The position numbers were made by a program, and so were the translations under genes. Positions 1-8,545 of a stretch of 64,000 nt of DNA are shown here, in pieces. The DNA is from Paenibacillus sp. IHBB 10380. GTDB taxonomy: Bacteria; Bacillota; Bacilli; Paenibacillales; Paenibacillaceae. The first letter of the stretch is position 1. Every line of letters begins with the position of its first letter. The DNA is taken from assembly GCF_000949425.1 (NCBI RefSeq), contig NZ_CP010976.1, forward strand, positions 2,108,001 through 2,172,000, given 5' to 3'. Below the pieces are notes generated by a model, which worked only from the letters and a program-made list of their open reading frames with translations, did no database searches and was not told the origin of the DNA.

Positions 1-146
1 AAAACATTTTGTACCCCTACTTCAGTGTACACATTCCCATAAGTACCAGTTACTCCGATTAACTCGATCTCTGGATTCCCGATTGCATAAGCTAAAGCCA
101 TTCCATCATCTATTCCTGTATCTAAATCTAAAATCATCTTAACCAT
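1..146 (-). CDS. Nucleoside hydrolase (IunH family), N-terminal part, cut by window edge
   Basis: The first 48 codons of a minus-strand gene that runs out of the window. The start at 146 has a good ribosome binding site (AGAGGAG). Residues 5-15 carry the aspartate cluster DLDTGIDDGMA, which is the calcium- and ribose-binding signature (DxDxxxDD) of inosine-uridine nucleoside hydrolases; the strand that follows (LIGVTGTYGN) also fits the family. These cytosolic enzymes cleave the N-glycosidic bond of nucleosides to give a base and ribose. The gene lies 21 bp downstream of a ribokinase, so the pair would release ribose and phosphorylate it. Substrate (purine or pyrimidine) cannot be told from this fragment. 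Confidence 0.85.
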   Translation of the reverse strand, partial: MVKMILDLDTGIDDGMALAYAIGNPEIELIGVTGTYGNVYTEVGVQNV

Positions 147-167
147 CGTTATTGCTCCTCTCTTCTC

Positions 168-1073
168 TTATAGGAATTTGTTCAATTCTTTTATAGAAGG
201 CATTCCGCTTTGTGCACCAAGTGCCGTTATCGATAGAGATGCGCCGATTCCTGCCATCCTTACTGCATCTCGTAATTCCATTTTTTCTGCAATTGCGTAA
301 GCAAATATTCCGTTAAAAGTATCGCCCGCTCCTGTAGTATCCATGACGTCCACATTCATACATGGAACGGTAGTCACTTGACCATTCTCAACATAGGAGG
401 AACCTTGTGAACCCCTGGTAACAATTAACTTCACATTGTTTTGTTTACTCCATTCCAGTATGTCTGTTTCTAAATCACCCGAAGATCCTAATTCCCCATT
501 CATCATACTTTCAAATTCAGTATCGTTCGGAGTTAAATAATCGATATATTCTATCAAACCTGTCGGTATTTCTTTGTAAGGCGCGGGATTTAGTATTGTT
601 GTTACACCAAATTCCTTTGCTTTTTTCAATGCATAATCAACAGTCTCTATAGGGATTTCTAACTGAGTTAGCAATACATCTGCTTGCTTAATGATTTCAA
701 TGTTTTCTTCCACAATTCGTCGATCACAACAATCATTAGCTCCAGGGTTCACAACAATAGCGTTAATGTTTTTGGTTTTAAAAACCGTCGCTATTCCTGT
801 AGAGATATCTTTTTCAATATTCAGAGAGGAGATATCCAACGTTTCTTTTGATAAATGTTTCTGGATTCTTTCACCAAATGCATCATTACCTACACAACCT
901 AATAAGGATGTCCAAATTCCCATTCGAGATGCGGCTACAGCCTGATTTGATCCCTTCCCACCAACCATGTAATGGATTTGATCGCTACAAATCGTTTCAC
1001 CAATCATGGGTAACCGTTCTGTCGTCATGACCATGTCCATATTTAAACTCCCTAGTACAACAATCTTTTTCAT
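168..1073 (-). CDS. rbsK: Ribokinase
   Basis: A 301-residue PfkB-family sugar kinase that transfers phosphate from ATP to the O5 of ribose, feeding the pentose phosphate pathway. The N-terminal motif GSLNMDMV and the glycine-rich VGGKGSNQAVAA (about 37-49) are the PfkB signature 1; the C-terminal DTTGAGDTFNG (245-255) holds the catalytic base Asp251 and anion hole. Length matches the family (about 300). The ATG at 1073 follows AGAGGG. It is the first gene of the run towards the nucleoside hydrolase, from which it is separated by 21 bp, so the two probably form an operon. A GntR regulator lies upstream on the same strand, with a palindrome in between. The gene symbol is by family; the true substrate could be another nucleoside-derived sugar. 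Confidence 0.88.
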   Translation of the reverse strand: MKKIVVLGSLNMDMVMTTERLPMIGETICSDQIHYMVGGKGSNQAVAASRMGIWTSLLGCVGNDAFGERIQKHLSKETLDISSLNIEKDISTGIATVFKTKNINAIVVNPGANDCCDRRIVEENIEIIKQADVLLTQLEIPIETVDYALKKAKEFGVTTILNPAPYKEIPTGLIEYIDYLTPNDTEFESMMNGELGSSGDLETDILEWSKQNNVKLIVTRGSQGSSYVENGQVTTVPCMNVDVMDTTGAGDTFNGIFAYAIAEKMELRDAVRMAGIGASLSITALGAQSGMPSIKELNKFL

Positions 1074-1133
1074 TCACTCATCCCTCTTTACCAACACATA
1101 TTTTGAACAATCAATATCATCCTGTATGTGTTG

Positions 1134-1150
1134 TTGTATGTTTTATACAA
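1134..1150. promoter_or_regulatory. Candidate GntR operator upstream of ribokinase
   Basis: A perfect 6-bp inverted repeat, TTGTAT-N5-ATACAA, sits about 60 bp upstream of the ribokinase start. A related TTGTATAA lies in front of the GntR gene near 2031-2037. GntR/UTRA repressors typically bind short AT-rich palindromes with GT/AC in the arms, so this is a sensible operator, but binding is inferred. Confidence 0.5.
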
Positions 1151-1253
1151 GTTGATGATAAAACTAATTGTAAACGTTGTCAATACGGAACAACAAAAAA
1201 ACCTTCCTTGTTTGATTTCTCAAAACGAAGAAGGTTATCTGTATATGAACATT

Positions 1254-1985
1254 TTACTGTTTCCTAAAAACCTTAAAAATGGCGCGTTCGAAGGGAATAT
1301 AATATTTACTATAGGCTATAATGTTTCCGGTTGTATCACTGATTCGCTCAATAATCATCTGGTAATAACTCGATTCATTCCCTGTGTTCGCTTCTTTAAT
1401 ATATTCTGTTGCAGGGACAAGACGAATTTCAAGCGCAGAGGAAAGTCCGTATTCATAGATTCCATGTTCAAGAAAATTTAAGACTTCATCGTGCTTATTC
1501 AGATCGATCGAATTAATATATTCAAAGTCCGTGGCAACATGTGAAAAACACGATCCTTTTATACAATTTTCATTTTTATAATACCTGTATATCGCGAGGG
1601 CCACGGGGGTTTTTCTGTTAAAAATTCGATCAATATGCTCACTTGATACTTGAACTTCCATTTCTATATCAACATGGTCAATTGGATCTATGCAACTCAT
1701 ATAAAACGGATTTGACATCCGCTCCATACCTATATTGTCAATATTCAACGTTTTACGAACAAAGTTCCCTATTCCTTTTTTAGCTTCTAAAATACCATCT
1801 TCCTGCAATAATCTTAATGCTTGTCTTAAAGTAGACCTACTTATACCAAGTTGCTCTGCTAATATCGGTTCAGTTGGAAACTTACTTCCTTCTGGATACA
1901 ACCCATCTTTTATCATTTTTAATATTTTATTATAAGCAATAGCATAACGAGTTACTCTCCCATTTGATCGATTATTTTCAACCAT
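1254..1985 (-). CDS. GntR-family transcriptional regulator with UTRA domain (HutC type)
   Basis: A 243-residue regulator. Residues about 12-78 form a GntR winged helix: PTEPILAEQLGISRSTLRQAL and LEAKKGIGNFV are the recognition helix and wing. Residues about 95-240 fit a UTRA ligand-binding domain, ending in the usual pattern YSKYYIPFERAIF. Regulators of this subfamily sense small metabolites, often sugars or sugar phosphates. Its position directly upstream of the ribokinase and nucleoside hydrolase, on the same strand with a palindromic site between them, suggests it represses nucleoside/ribose catabolism. It may be transcribed separately, since 180 bp separate it from rbsK and a TATAAT-like box lies near 2030-2036. 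Effector unknown. Confidence 0.85.
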   Translation of the reverse strand: MVENNRSNGRVTRYAIAYNKILKMIKDGLYPEGSKFPTEPILAEQLGISRSTLRQALRLLQEDGILEAKKGIGNFVRKTLNIDNIGMERMSNPFYMSCIDPIDHVDIEMEVQVSSEHIDRIFNRKTPVALAIYRYYKNENCIKGSCFSHVATDFEYINSIDLNKHDEVLNFLEHGIYEYGLSSALEIRLVPATEYIKEANTGNESSYYQMIIERISDTTGNIIAYSKYYIPFERAIFKVFRKQ

Positions 1986-2153
1986 ATTACCCTCCCAATG
2001 CCGAAGTTAACAGCATGATTTAATCACAATTATACAACAGCATTCTGTCCATCCGTTTGATAGGGAAATCCATATCATCTTATTATCTTCTTTTTATATA
2101 AGAAAATCCACTCGAAAGCCTTTCTTGATTCTCACTTTATTCACTCTCCGGGT

Positions 2154-2186
2154 ATAAAAAAGAGCAGATGCTTTCGCATACTGCTC
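2154..2186 (-). terminator. Intrinsic terminator
   Basis: Stem GAGCAG(A)TGC / GCAT(A)CTGCTC at 2162-2186, read on the minus strand, followed by six T residues (2161-2156). It lies just after the P-loop kinase remnant and closes transcription coming from the methyltransferase side. Confidence 0.75.
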
Positions 2187-2212
2187 ATCATGTACATGTT
2201 AATAATTCCTTG

Positions 2213-2374
2213 TCACGTATGTTGTATATCACACTCTGTACTAATTGTGTAAAGAGAGCCTCTTTCTATTATATCAATAATTCTTTTCTCAGCTCGGAAA
2301 GCCATGCCAACTACAGTTGTCGATTTACCAGAAACCGGCATGCCATCTACAATAATGATCTTGTTCCTAAGCAT
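2213..2374 (-). pseudogene. Remnant of a P-loop kinase-like gene
   Basis: A 53-codon open frame too short to be a full protein. It begins MLRNKIIIVDGMPVSGKSTT: a beta strand followed by a Walker A motif (GMPVSGKST) as in small nucleoside or shikimate-type kinases. The frame ends at a TGA at 2213 with no Walker B or lid. It lies 18 bp downstream of the methyltransferase stop and just before a terminator, so it is probably the 5' end of a gene that lost the rest by deletion. Product identity beyond P-loop kinase is not clear. Confidence 0.5.
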
Positions 2375-2392
2375 GATTTACACCATTCCCCG

Positions 2393-2998
2393 TCACTTAT
2401 TAGGACGCGCCAATATGAGATGGACCATATTCATCCAATGGTGTTCCACCCGCTCTAACTTAAGATCAGCTTTCTGCAGCATTCCCATGATGTCCCGGTT
2501 CAAATGACAGCCCACCGTCTTTCGGAACATAGGATTAACCAGGTTCTGGATCTTTCGAATAATAGGTTTTGAACTTACACCATGCTCCATCAATAGAATT
2601 TGGCCGTTAGGCTTGCACCATCTGGTGAACAACGCTAACACGCTTGAAGGGTTCTCGTAGCCACAAAAGGATAAAGTTGACACAATTGTATCGAAAGTAT
2701 CATTTGGAAATGAGAGCGACTCGACATCCGCATGAATGAATTCCGCTTTGGTGTGAGTATCAGCAGCAGCTACTTGAGCCCGAAGGAGCATTTCGTTACT
2801 GAAATCCACAGCGGTTACTTCCACATGATTAGGGTAGAAAGGAAAATTGGCACCTGCTCCGACCGAAACCTCAAGAACCTTTCCGTAAGCGCATGATACC
2901 AGTGGTTCCCTCCACTTTCTATCAGATAATTTCTTCCTTCTTTTATCATACATACTTGCCTGGTTATCAAAAATACGAATTAGCTTTTCTTTCTCCAT
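2393..2998 (-). CDS. Class I SAM-dependent methyltransferase (UbiE-like)
   Basis: About 201 residues from the ATG at 2998, chosen because GGAGGT stands six bases upstream; an in-frame ATG at 3052 lacks this. The glycine-rich motif I (VLEVSVGAGANFPFYP), the acidic end of strand 2 (VTAVDFSNEML), motif II (AEFIHADVESLSF) and motif III region (FDTIVSTLSFCGY) follow the order of the Rossmann-fold methyltransferase domain of the Methyltransf_11/UbiE type. The substrate cannot be predicted; proteins of this small size methylate lipids, quinones or antibiotics. The protein starts with MEKEKLIRIFDNQASMYDKRR, typical of phospholipid/quinone methyltransferase relatives. It stands alone apart from the kinase remnant downstream. 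Confidence 0.8.
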   Translation of the reverse strand: MEKEKLIRIFDNQASMYDKRRKKLSDRKWREPLVSCAYGKVLEVSVGAGANFPFYPNHVEVTAVDFSNEMLLRAQVAAADTHTKAEFIHADVESLSFPNDTFDTIVSTLSFCGYENPSSVLALFTRWCKPNGQILLMEHGVSSKPIIRKIQNLVNPMFRKTVGCHLNRDIMGMLQKADLKLERVEHHWMNMVHLILARPNK

Positions 2999-3101
2999 GC
3001 ATGTACCTCCACCATTTCTGCAACCATCATATATTTGTTGCCTATATCTCAAGTTAATTTCTGGATCTTTGGATGAATTCCTTCTTCACTGTATACACGT
3101 G

Positions 3102-3131
3102 AAAAAGGCAGACGAAAAGGTTCGACTGCCT
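3102..3131 (-). terminator. Intrinsic terminator after methyltransferase pseudogene
   Basis: Stem AGGCAG-A-CGAA / TTCG-A-CTGCCT (3106-3131) followed on the minus strand by five T residues (3106-3102). It sits eight bases beyond the last readable codon of the pseudogene at 3139. Confidence 0.75.
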
Positions 3132-3138
3132 GTTCTTA

Positions 3139-3510
3139 TTAAATTTTTCTGCCAATATAGAGTAAATGTGAGGATGCACCTATATAGCTATGGATCTGAT
3201 GGGGTCTCGTAAATGATGTCCATGACTTGATTGAATTCATCTTCGCCACGATGACGCCAGTATTCCCAGTTCTCTTCTGTTAATCGCCCACCTATACTAG
3301 TGGACCCCAGGAGCTCCAAAGTCTCAAAACCGTTCCCCTCCATAAATGCTTGAATATCCCCGTCTCCATGAACTCATAGATGGACTCAATATGATCAAGA
3401 GGCTTCCATTGGGTAGGGAACATGAGAGCTGTCAGTCTTCCCCATTCATCCAATGCAGAATAGTAGCGTGTAACATCATCACATTCCAAGTCTGCAAACT
3501 GTAGGATTGT
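3139..3510 (-). pseudogene. Broken SAM-dependent methyltransferase, C-terminal half
   Basis: Three consecutive frames together read as one protein tail. The first frame (to about 3370) gives a stretch ending IESIYEFMETG; a shift leads to DIQAFMEGNGFETLELLGS and GGRLTEENWEYWRHRGEDEF down to a TAG near 3200; a second shift continues SYIGASSHLLYIGRKI and ends at TAA 3139. The order and the C-terminal HLLYIG pattern resemble the end of Bacillales class I methyltransferases. The 5' half, with the SAM-binding motif I, is missing: upstream lies the beta-lactamase-like gene on the other strand. Two indels plus truncation mark a true pseudogene. Confidence 0.6.
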
Positions 3511-3581
3511 ACGTTCGTATTAATATGTATATAATCAGAGGAAATGAGGAATGAAATGGGAGAAAGTGGTGGGCATACGCG

Positions 3582-4925
3582 ATGACAAAGACAGGATATG
3601 AGCAGGAATTGACTCAACAACTGAAAGAACATGGTGAAGCGCTGGCTAGCATGGGCTATCTCAACGGTAATGTGCTTGTTGCTTATCAAGATCAAATTTT
3701 GATGAACCAGGGATTTGGACATGCAAATTTCGAACATAGTATTTCATGTACGTCTAAGATCAAATTTCGGATCGGTTCAATTACCAAATCATTCACAGCA
3801 GCTGCTGTGCTGCTAATGCAGGAGCAGGGTCTGCTAAATGTCCAAGATCGAGTAGAATCGCACCTCCCCGAATATCCAAATGGTAATATCATCACCCTGC
3901 ACCATTTGCTCACCCATACATCGGGCATTCCTTGCTTCACCAACCTCGAAGACTATAAGAATACGATAAGACTTCCCTCCACATTGGAGGACACCATTGC
4001 TAAATTTCAAGACCTGCCTCTTGAGTTTGAGCCAGGTACCCAGTTTAATTACAGCAACTCGGGTTATGTCTTGCTTAGTTACCTGATCGAGCAGGTTTCG
4101 GGATTGACCTTCGCTGCATTTATTCAACAGTCGATTCTGGGGCCACTAGGAATGGAGGACACAGGATATGATAACCATCAATTAATTCTATCCCATCGTG
4201 CCTCCGGGTATGAGATGTGGGGCGTTGCGGTCAATGCAGAATATATCGATATGTCGATTCCTTCCGGTGCTGGAGGCATGTATTCTACTACAGAAGATTT
4301 ATACAAATGGGATCAAGCGTTGCGATTCGGAAGGGTATTGAATCCAGATTCTTGGTCTCAAATGATCACTCCCTTTATGGAGGATTATGGATATGGTATT
4401 TGTATAATGCCGAATCAGATAAATGGCGTGGATGATACGGTTATTGGTCATGCTGGCGGTATTAATGGATTTCTTTCGGATTACCGGCATTATGTGCAGG
4501 CAGATCTGACAGTTATTATTTTATCAAATTTGATGTCTGTAATCCCGTCTGAGATTAGCAGACATCTAACAAGAATGGTACTTGGAGAGGATCTTCCTAT
4601 TCCTAAAGCACCTGTAGTGGTGGAATTGGAAGCTGACTTATGGCAGCAATATGAAGGAATATATGATTTAAAAGAAGAATCGGGAACCTTCCTCCTTACC
4701 ATGGAACAAGATAAATACTACATTACTCATGATGCCTGGTTTAAATACGAACTGCTGCCGACTTTATGCGGTCTAGAGAAAACGACATTTGTACCGTGGG
4801 GTGTGCGCGGAAATATTGAGTTGAGTATGGATACCGAGGTGGCTGAGGATTTTATTATAACAGTGGAAATGTTCGGAGGCATCAAAAAGGCCATGAAACG
4901 AAGAAATACTGGAAGCAAACGATAG
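3582..4925 (+). CDS. Serine hydrolase of the class C beta-lactamase / esterase family
   Basis: A 447-residue protein with the serine beta-lactamase-like fold. The catalytic Ser66-x-x-Lys69 lies in GSITKSF, the second motif Tyr-Ser-Asn in FNYSNSGYVLL (near 155) and the third motif in GHAGGINGFLS (near 290), where HAG replaces the KTG triad, as is usual in esterase-type and D-aminopeptidase-type members. The N-terminal 350 residues form the catalytic domain; about 100 residues follow as a small beta-rich domain (DUF3471-like position). No signal peptide or anchor is evident, so it may be cytosolic. The start at 3582 has GGGAGAAAG upstream. Natural substrate unknown; a resistance role should not be assumed. 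It is monocistronic, facing a pseudogene on either side. Confidence 0.82.
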   Translation: MTKTGYEQELTQQLKEHGEALASMGYLNGNVLVAYQDQILMNQGFGHANFEHSISCTSKIKFRIGSITKSFTAAAVLLMQEQGLLNVQDRVESHLPEYPNGNIITLHHLLTHTSGIPCFTNLEDYKNTIRLPSTLEDTIAKFQDLPLEFEPGTQFNYSNSGYVLLSYLIEQVSGLTFAAFIQQSILGPLGMEDTGYDNHQLILSHRASGYEMWGVAVNAEYIDMSIPSGAGGMYSTTEDLYKWDQALRFGRVLNPDSWSQMITPFMEDYGYGICIMPNQINGVDDTVIGHAGGINGFLSDYRHYVQADLTVIILSNLMSVIPSEISRHLTRMVLGEDLPIPKAPVVVELEADLWQQYEGIYDLKEESGTFLLTMEQDKYYITHDAWFKYELLPTLCGLEKTTFVPWGVRGNIELSMDTEVAEDFIITVEMFGGIKKAMKRRNTGSKR

Positions 4926-5123
4926 TCCCTTGGCACTTTGGGTCCCATACCATGTATTCGCTGAGCTTGGTGAATTGGTACCCAGCACCCGTGAGTGCCC
5001 GTAGAGCCGGCTTGGCTAATTCGGTCGGAAAATCACTTTCTGGTATGTCCTTGATCGGGATGCGACGTAAGGCTGTTCGACGCGAACCTCCACCTTAGGT
5101 TCACTTTTGTTATACTTAGTCAT
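4880..5123 (-). pseudogene. Remnant of a helix-hairpin-helix DNA-binding protein
   Basis: Starting at ATG 5123 the minus strand reads MTKYNKSEPKVEVRVEQPY, then after a shift RRIPIKDIPESDFPTELAKP and ALRALTGAGYQFTKLSEY, then after another shift HGMGPKVPRDYRLL. Joined, this is the layout of a small HhH protein (Pro-ELAKPALRAL, LHGMGPKA) found in Bacillales. At least two frameshifts are needed, and the 3' end runs into the end of the convergent hydrolase gene at 4925. Non-functional as written. Confidence 0.5.
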
Positions 5124-5198
5124 ATTGATTTCTCTTTTTCGCACCGAAAAACCGGTTCGATCCTGAGATTTCCCCCATAGCTTTCCAGTAGTTCTAGT

Positions 5199-5384
5199 TC
5201 ATCCATCATTCCCCCCCTGAGCTCCATCTGTATCGGCGGTCTGATTATATTTGATTGAAAATTTTTTTTGCGACCGCCACTCTCCTTCATTAAATGGAGT
5301 GATATCTAGAACACGGGTTATGAGTTGAGTTTCGAAAATAATATTTAAGTTCGGCTTAATTCCAAAATAATTCGAAATATCCAT
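5199..5384 (-). CDS. Hypothetical short ORF or gene remnant
   Basis: An open frame of 61 codons from ATG 5384, eight bases after the stop of the histidine phosphatase. It reads like real protein (ISNYFGIKPNLNIIFETQL, then LDITPFNEGEW and FSIKYNQTADTDG) but no family is recognised and no strong ribosome binding site is seen. It could be the tail of a lost gene joined here by deletion. Low confidence that it is expressed. Confidence 0.3.
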   Translation of the reverse strand: MDISNYFGIKPNLNIIFETQLITRVLDITPFNEGEWRSQKKFSIKYNQTADTDGAQGGNDG

Positions 5385-5391
5385 ATGATTA

Positions 5392-5934
5392 TCAATCCGT
5401 CCATATTCGCCGTATAGTCGGTGATGTGCCATCAAAGTATAGATGGTACACATCAGGATTGGATAATGCTTCCCATTCTTCAAAACCGAATTGATTATTA
5501 TCATAATACTTTAGTAACAAGGACATTAAGTTACCGTGAGTAGTTATAACTGCATTGTTACGTCCGCTTTCATTTACATCCTTAATAACTGATAAAGCAC
5601 GTATCATAGCAGTACTACTTGATTCCCCGCCCTCATAGCATAACTCCAGGTCATTAAAAGTATTACGGAGCATTTCACGCCAGTTAGGATGATTCTCTCC
5701 GCATAAAACTCTTTCCGATAATCGCTCATCTGTAACTACATTAATTCTCAATTTCTTAGCTAATGGAAAAATTGATTGGTACGCCCTGACAAAAGGACTT
5801 GCAATAATGGTTTCTATATTCTTATCATATAGAAATTCGGCAAGTCTCTCAGCATGTAAGTAACCTATGTCGGTAAGATTAGCATCAGGGTGCTGTCCTT
5901 CTGCCTTACAATGTCTTACTAAGTAGATATTCAA
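5392..5934 (-). CDS. Histidine phosphatase family protein (phosphoglycerate mutase-like)
   Basis: A 180-residue single-domain protein of histidine phosphatase branch 1. The catalytic His8 lies in VRHCKAEG, where Cys replaces the usual Gly of RHG; the second histidine is in ITTHGNLMS (about 133), and the conserved Arg of ASPFVRAYQS (near 50) and Glu of the substrate pocket (SERVLCGE) are present. Members are cytosolic phosphomonoesterases of broad or unknown specificity. The RHC variant is seen in a minority of Bacillales paralogs. The gene stands between decayed genes and may have belonged with the NUDIX remnant upstream. Confidence 0.8.
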   Translation of the reverse strand: MNIYLVRHCKAEGQHPDANLTDIGYLHAERLAEFLYDKNIETIIASPFVRAYQSIFPLAKKLRINVVTDERLSERVLCGENHPNWREMLRNTFNDLELCYEGGESSSTAMIRALSVIKDVNESGRNNAVITTHGNLMSLLLKYYDNNQFGFEEWEALSNPDVYHLYFDGTSPTIRRIWTD

Positions 5935-5967
5935 GAATCCCCCTCCGTTTTTGCTTGGTATTATTGA

Positions 5968-6240
5968 TTATAGTTGTAATTTCTTCCGCTGATTCTCTGA
6001 CCGTTTTATGCTTTCCTTCGTCCAAGGAGGTGTTTTCGAATGATTTAACACTTCGTCGTAAGTCATCCAATATGTCTCTTCGACTTCATCAGGACTTTTT
6101 CTATATGCTGTTCCTTTATCATACTCGCAAAGAAAAACAACATTGATTACATTGCATCCGTCATCCGAAACAAATTAACAACTTCACATTATCGGGATTA
6201 TCAGGAGATATATCGAATGTCAAAAGACAGACTTACTTTT
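5968..6240 (-). pseudogene. Broken NUDIX-type hydrolase
   Basis: The minus strand gives DISPDNPDNVKLLICF up to about 6165, then in another frame DDGCNVINVVFLCEYDKG, RKSPDEVEETYWMTYDEV and LNHSKTPPWTKESIKRSE, ending at TAA 5968. The second half is the typical C-terminus of a NUDIX hydrolase (EYDKGTA then EVEETYWMTYDEVL with a helix closing the fold). The N-terminal NUDIX box (GX5EX7REUXEEXGU) is not found. At least one frameshift and a 5' loss are required. A separate short open frame starting at 6320 (MTRLDRKRLNVLKKLY) may be the 5' end of another decayed gene. Confidence 0.5.
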
Positions 6241-6352
6241 CGCTTGTGATCGTATTCAATATTTGTTGGTTTATATAGCTTCTTGAGTACGTTCAGCCTT
6301 TTTCTGTCCAACCTAGTCATACCTTCACCACTTGTAAATACTCCTAACTTCT

Positions 6353-6772
6353 CTATTGGCTTTCATATTTGACGCTTGCAAGAAGAAAGGTCGAAGAGCC
6401 TGTCGGCAAGCCTACTTCGTCGATTTGGAACATCTCATCGTTTATGACTCCGTAAGGCGAATCGTTGCCGTACAGGAGGATAATCGAATTATAAGCTCGG
6501 ATGGTTTCATCGATCGTTGCCGGTAGTTGTTCTACGAACGGCTCGTGCGGCGAATATTCCAACCGCAAATACTCGATAAAGGCCATACGTTCTTCCTCAT
6601 TGTTGAAAAAATGTATCTCTAGAAAATCTCCGTCGATCCAGGAACACCCTATGCTTGCTAGAAAGGCGGAAGGAAGCGCATCTCCGTCATCGTCGTAAAC
6701 GGTCTCGACAAAAGCTTCCAGTTCTTCTTCGGAGGAGAAGTTGGCCCCCCATATCGTTACAATATGTTTCAT
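6353..6772 (-). CDS. Imm22-like immunity protein
   Basis: A 139-residue acidic protein. The opening HIVTIWGANFSSEEELEAFV, the following ETVYDDDGDALPSAFLASIG and the aromatic/acidic pattern GDFLEIHFF fit what I recall of the Imm22 family of polymorphic-toxin immunity proteins, which neutralise a cognate nuclease or other toxin in the cytosol. No toxin gene is adjacent; upstream on the same strand is the frameshifted 408+138-residue protein. Immunity genes kept without their toxin are common in Bacillales. The assignment rests on memory of the family and needs a profile search. Confidence 0.5.
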   Translation of the reverse strand: MKHIVTIWGANFSSEEELEAFVETVYDDDGDALPSAFLASIGCSWIDGDFLEIHFFNNEEERMAFIEYLRLEYSPHEPFVEQLPATIDETIRAYNSIILLYGNDSPYGVINDEMFQIDEVGLPTGSSTFLLASVKYESQ

Positions 6773-6868
6773 CTTGAATCACCTACCCTTTTGTTCAGCT
6801 TTGAGATACAGACACCAAAATGATGCAACCGTTTCATCAGCTCTTCTTTCATCATGAAGTGGTCCTCC

Positions 6869-8475
6869 TCACTTGCGTTTGTCCATCAATGCTAATATGG
6901 CCGTGAACAAATGCTGCTCCTCTTCGCCTTTTTCCTTCCGGGCTCTCGCCTCCAGGTTCTTCTTGCCGCCCCAGATCATATATACAAGATGCTCGGCCTC
7001 ATACGAATCGAATGGCTCCATAAACGATAGCAGTACCTGCAAATTATGTGCGCTTTCGAATCGAACCCGCTCCTTGGCGAACTTGCCTTCGTTACACCGC
7101 ATTAAACAAGCTGCGACTGTCGGAAGCGTCGTCGTGTCGATGCCGTAATGTTGTATAAGCGCCAGCGTGAACGACTGCTGTACATATTGATGCTCCTGAT
7201 CTACTAGGCTCATATATGTTCCTACTAACGGGAAATATTGTTTATCTGTCAGCCCCAAGCCGAATACAGCATAGGTGCCGGGCATGCAGTTTTTCTCCCC
7301 TTCCGTATCGTCAAGAAACGATGCGTCTGCGATTTGGCCAATCCGGAGATAGGCAGCAACTGCTTGGACTTGGATTTCAGCTTGATCTGATAGCTTTTAG
7401 AGAAGCCTTTGTTCAGCAGGTTGCAAATAAAATCGATTGCTTTCGCATAACTGTCCACGCATTCTTCCTTGATATGAATCGTAATCGTCGAAAATATATC
7501 GTTAGCCCGGCATTCGAGCCGTTCATCCTTGTAACCGACATCGGCGGGGTCGAACGTACCGCTGCCGTCCTTCATGACCCATTCCGCCTTGTCGCTGCCA
7601 AGCTCTTTCAACAGCTCCAACATTTCGATACCTAAGTTTCTGCTAAAATTCGGCTCATACTTAATGATCATGATAGCCGTATGTAACGCCAGCTCCATTT
7701 GCTGCGGGTCGATGCCGGCTAGATCGATCTCGTCCTTTTTCGTATAGGTGGGAAGTCCCCATTTCTCTTTCGTACAGTTGAAATAGAGCGGAAGAAATTC
7801 GGCTTCGGTCCAGTCGCGAAAAGCGCGAATGAACGTTCCCCTATGCTCGTCCAGCTTCTCTTTGTTTTTCTTGTTCAACGCCATGACCCTATTGAATATC
7901 CGCAATATTTCCCGTACATCCATTGTAGGAAACAATCCTGAATCAACCAAGTGATTGGAGAGGAAGAAACTTTCCAATCGATCTGTAGGAAAGACTTTGG
8001 CTTCGAGCTTATTCCGAATGTAATTATCAATTCGTTCCAGCAGCTCGGCTCTCTTGATTTCATTGACATAATCCACAATCGTGACGTTAAATGGTCCGTC
8101 GGCTGTGGTAAATTTACCTGCAATCTTGAAGCGGTAATGGAGCAAAGGGTTGCTATCGTAAGACCTAATGCGACTCAGAAGCCTTTCTTCCAGCAGCGGT
8201 AGCAGTTCGTTCGTAACTTTTTCCTTTGTCAATGATGGCTCCGTCGGCCGTGAGCCCTTGCGCTCGACTTCCGGCGAACTAAAATCATCCTCGAACGAGA
8301 ATACACGGATTTTTCCTTCGTTATATTCGATACGAGCATAATCATGTATGCCGATCTGCAAGGACGTGCGTCGTACAATCGTGTCGGCATCCTTCTTTTC
8401 GATTTGGTCGAACCATTGGTTCATTATTTCAGATATTTCATCAGCTATTCTCTCAACTATCGTTTGTCCTTCCAT
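6869..8475 (-). pseudogene. Large uncharacterised protein (possibly DUF6138), broken by a single-base frameshift
   Basis: Two overlapping frames (8475 to about 7395, and about 7395 to 6869) join into one protein of about 535 residues if one A is restored in the A-run at 7394-7397: the reading would pass from NLLNKGFSK into KLSDQAEIQVQAVAAYLRIG and on through GTYAVFGLGLTDKQYFPL. The first frame otherwise runs into basic junk. No membrane segment or signal peptide. I recall similar proteins as DUF6138, found near immunity genes, but the family call is weak. The frameshift in a homopolymer could be a real mutation or a sequencing error; everything else in the frame is well preserved, which favours a recent event or an error. 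Confidence 0.6.
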
Positions 8476-8545
8476 TGTAGGTTATCTTCACCTCTATTAA
8501 CAAAGTTTGGTAACGGGATTCACTCGACCCTAAAACGGATTTTCA

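Noticed and set aside
3582..4925. Antibiotic-resistance beta-lactamase
   Set aside because: Motif 3 is HAG rather than KTG and no signal peptide is present, so an esterase or peptidase-like role is more likely than resistance.
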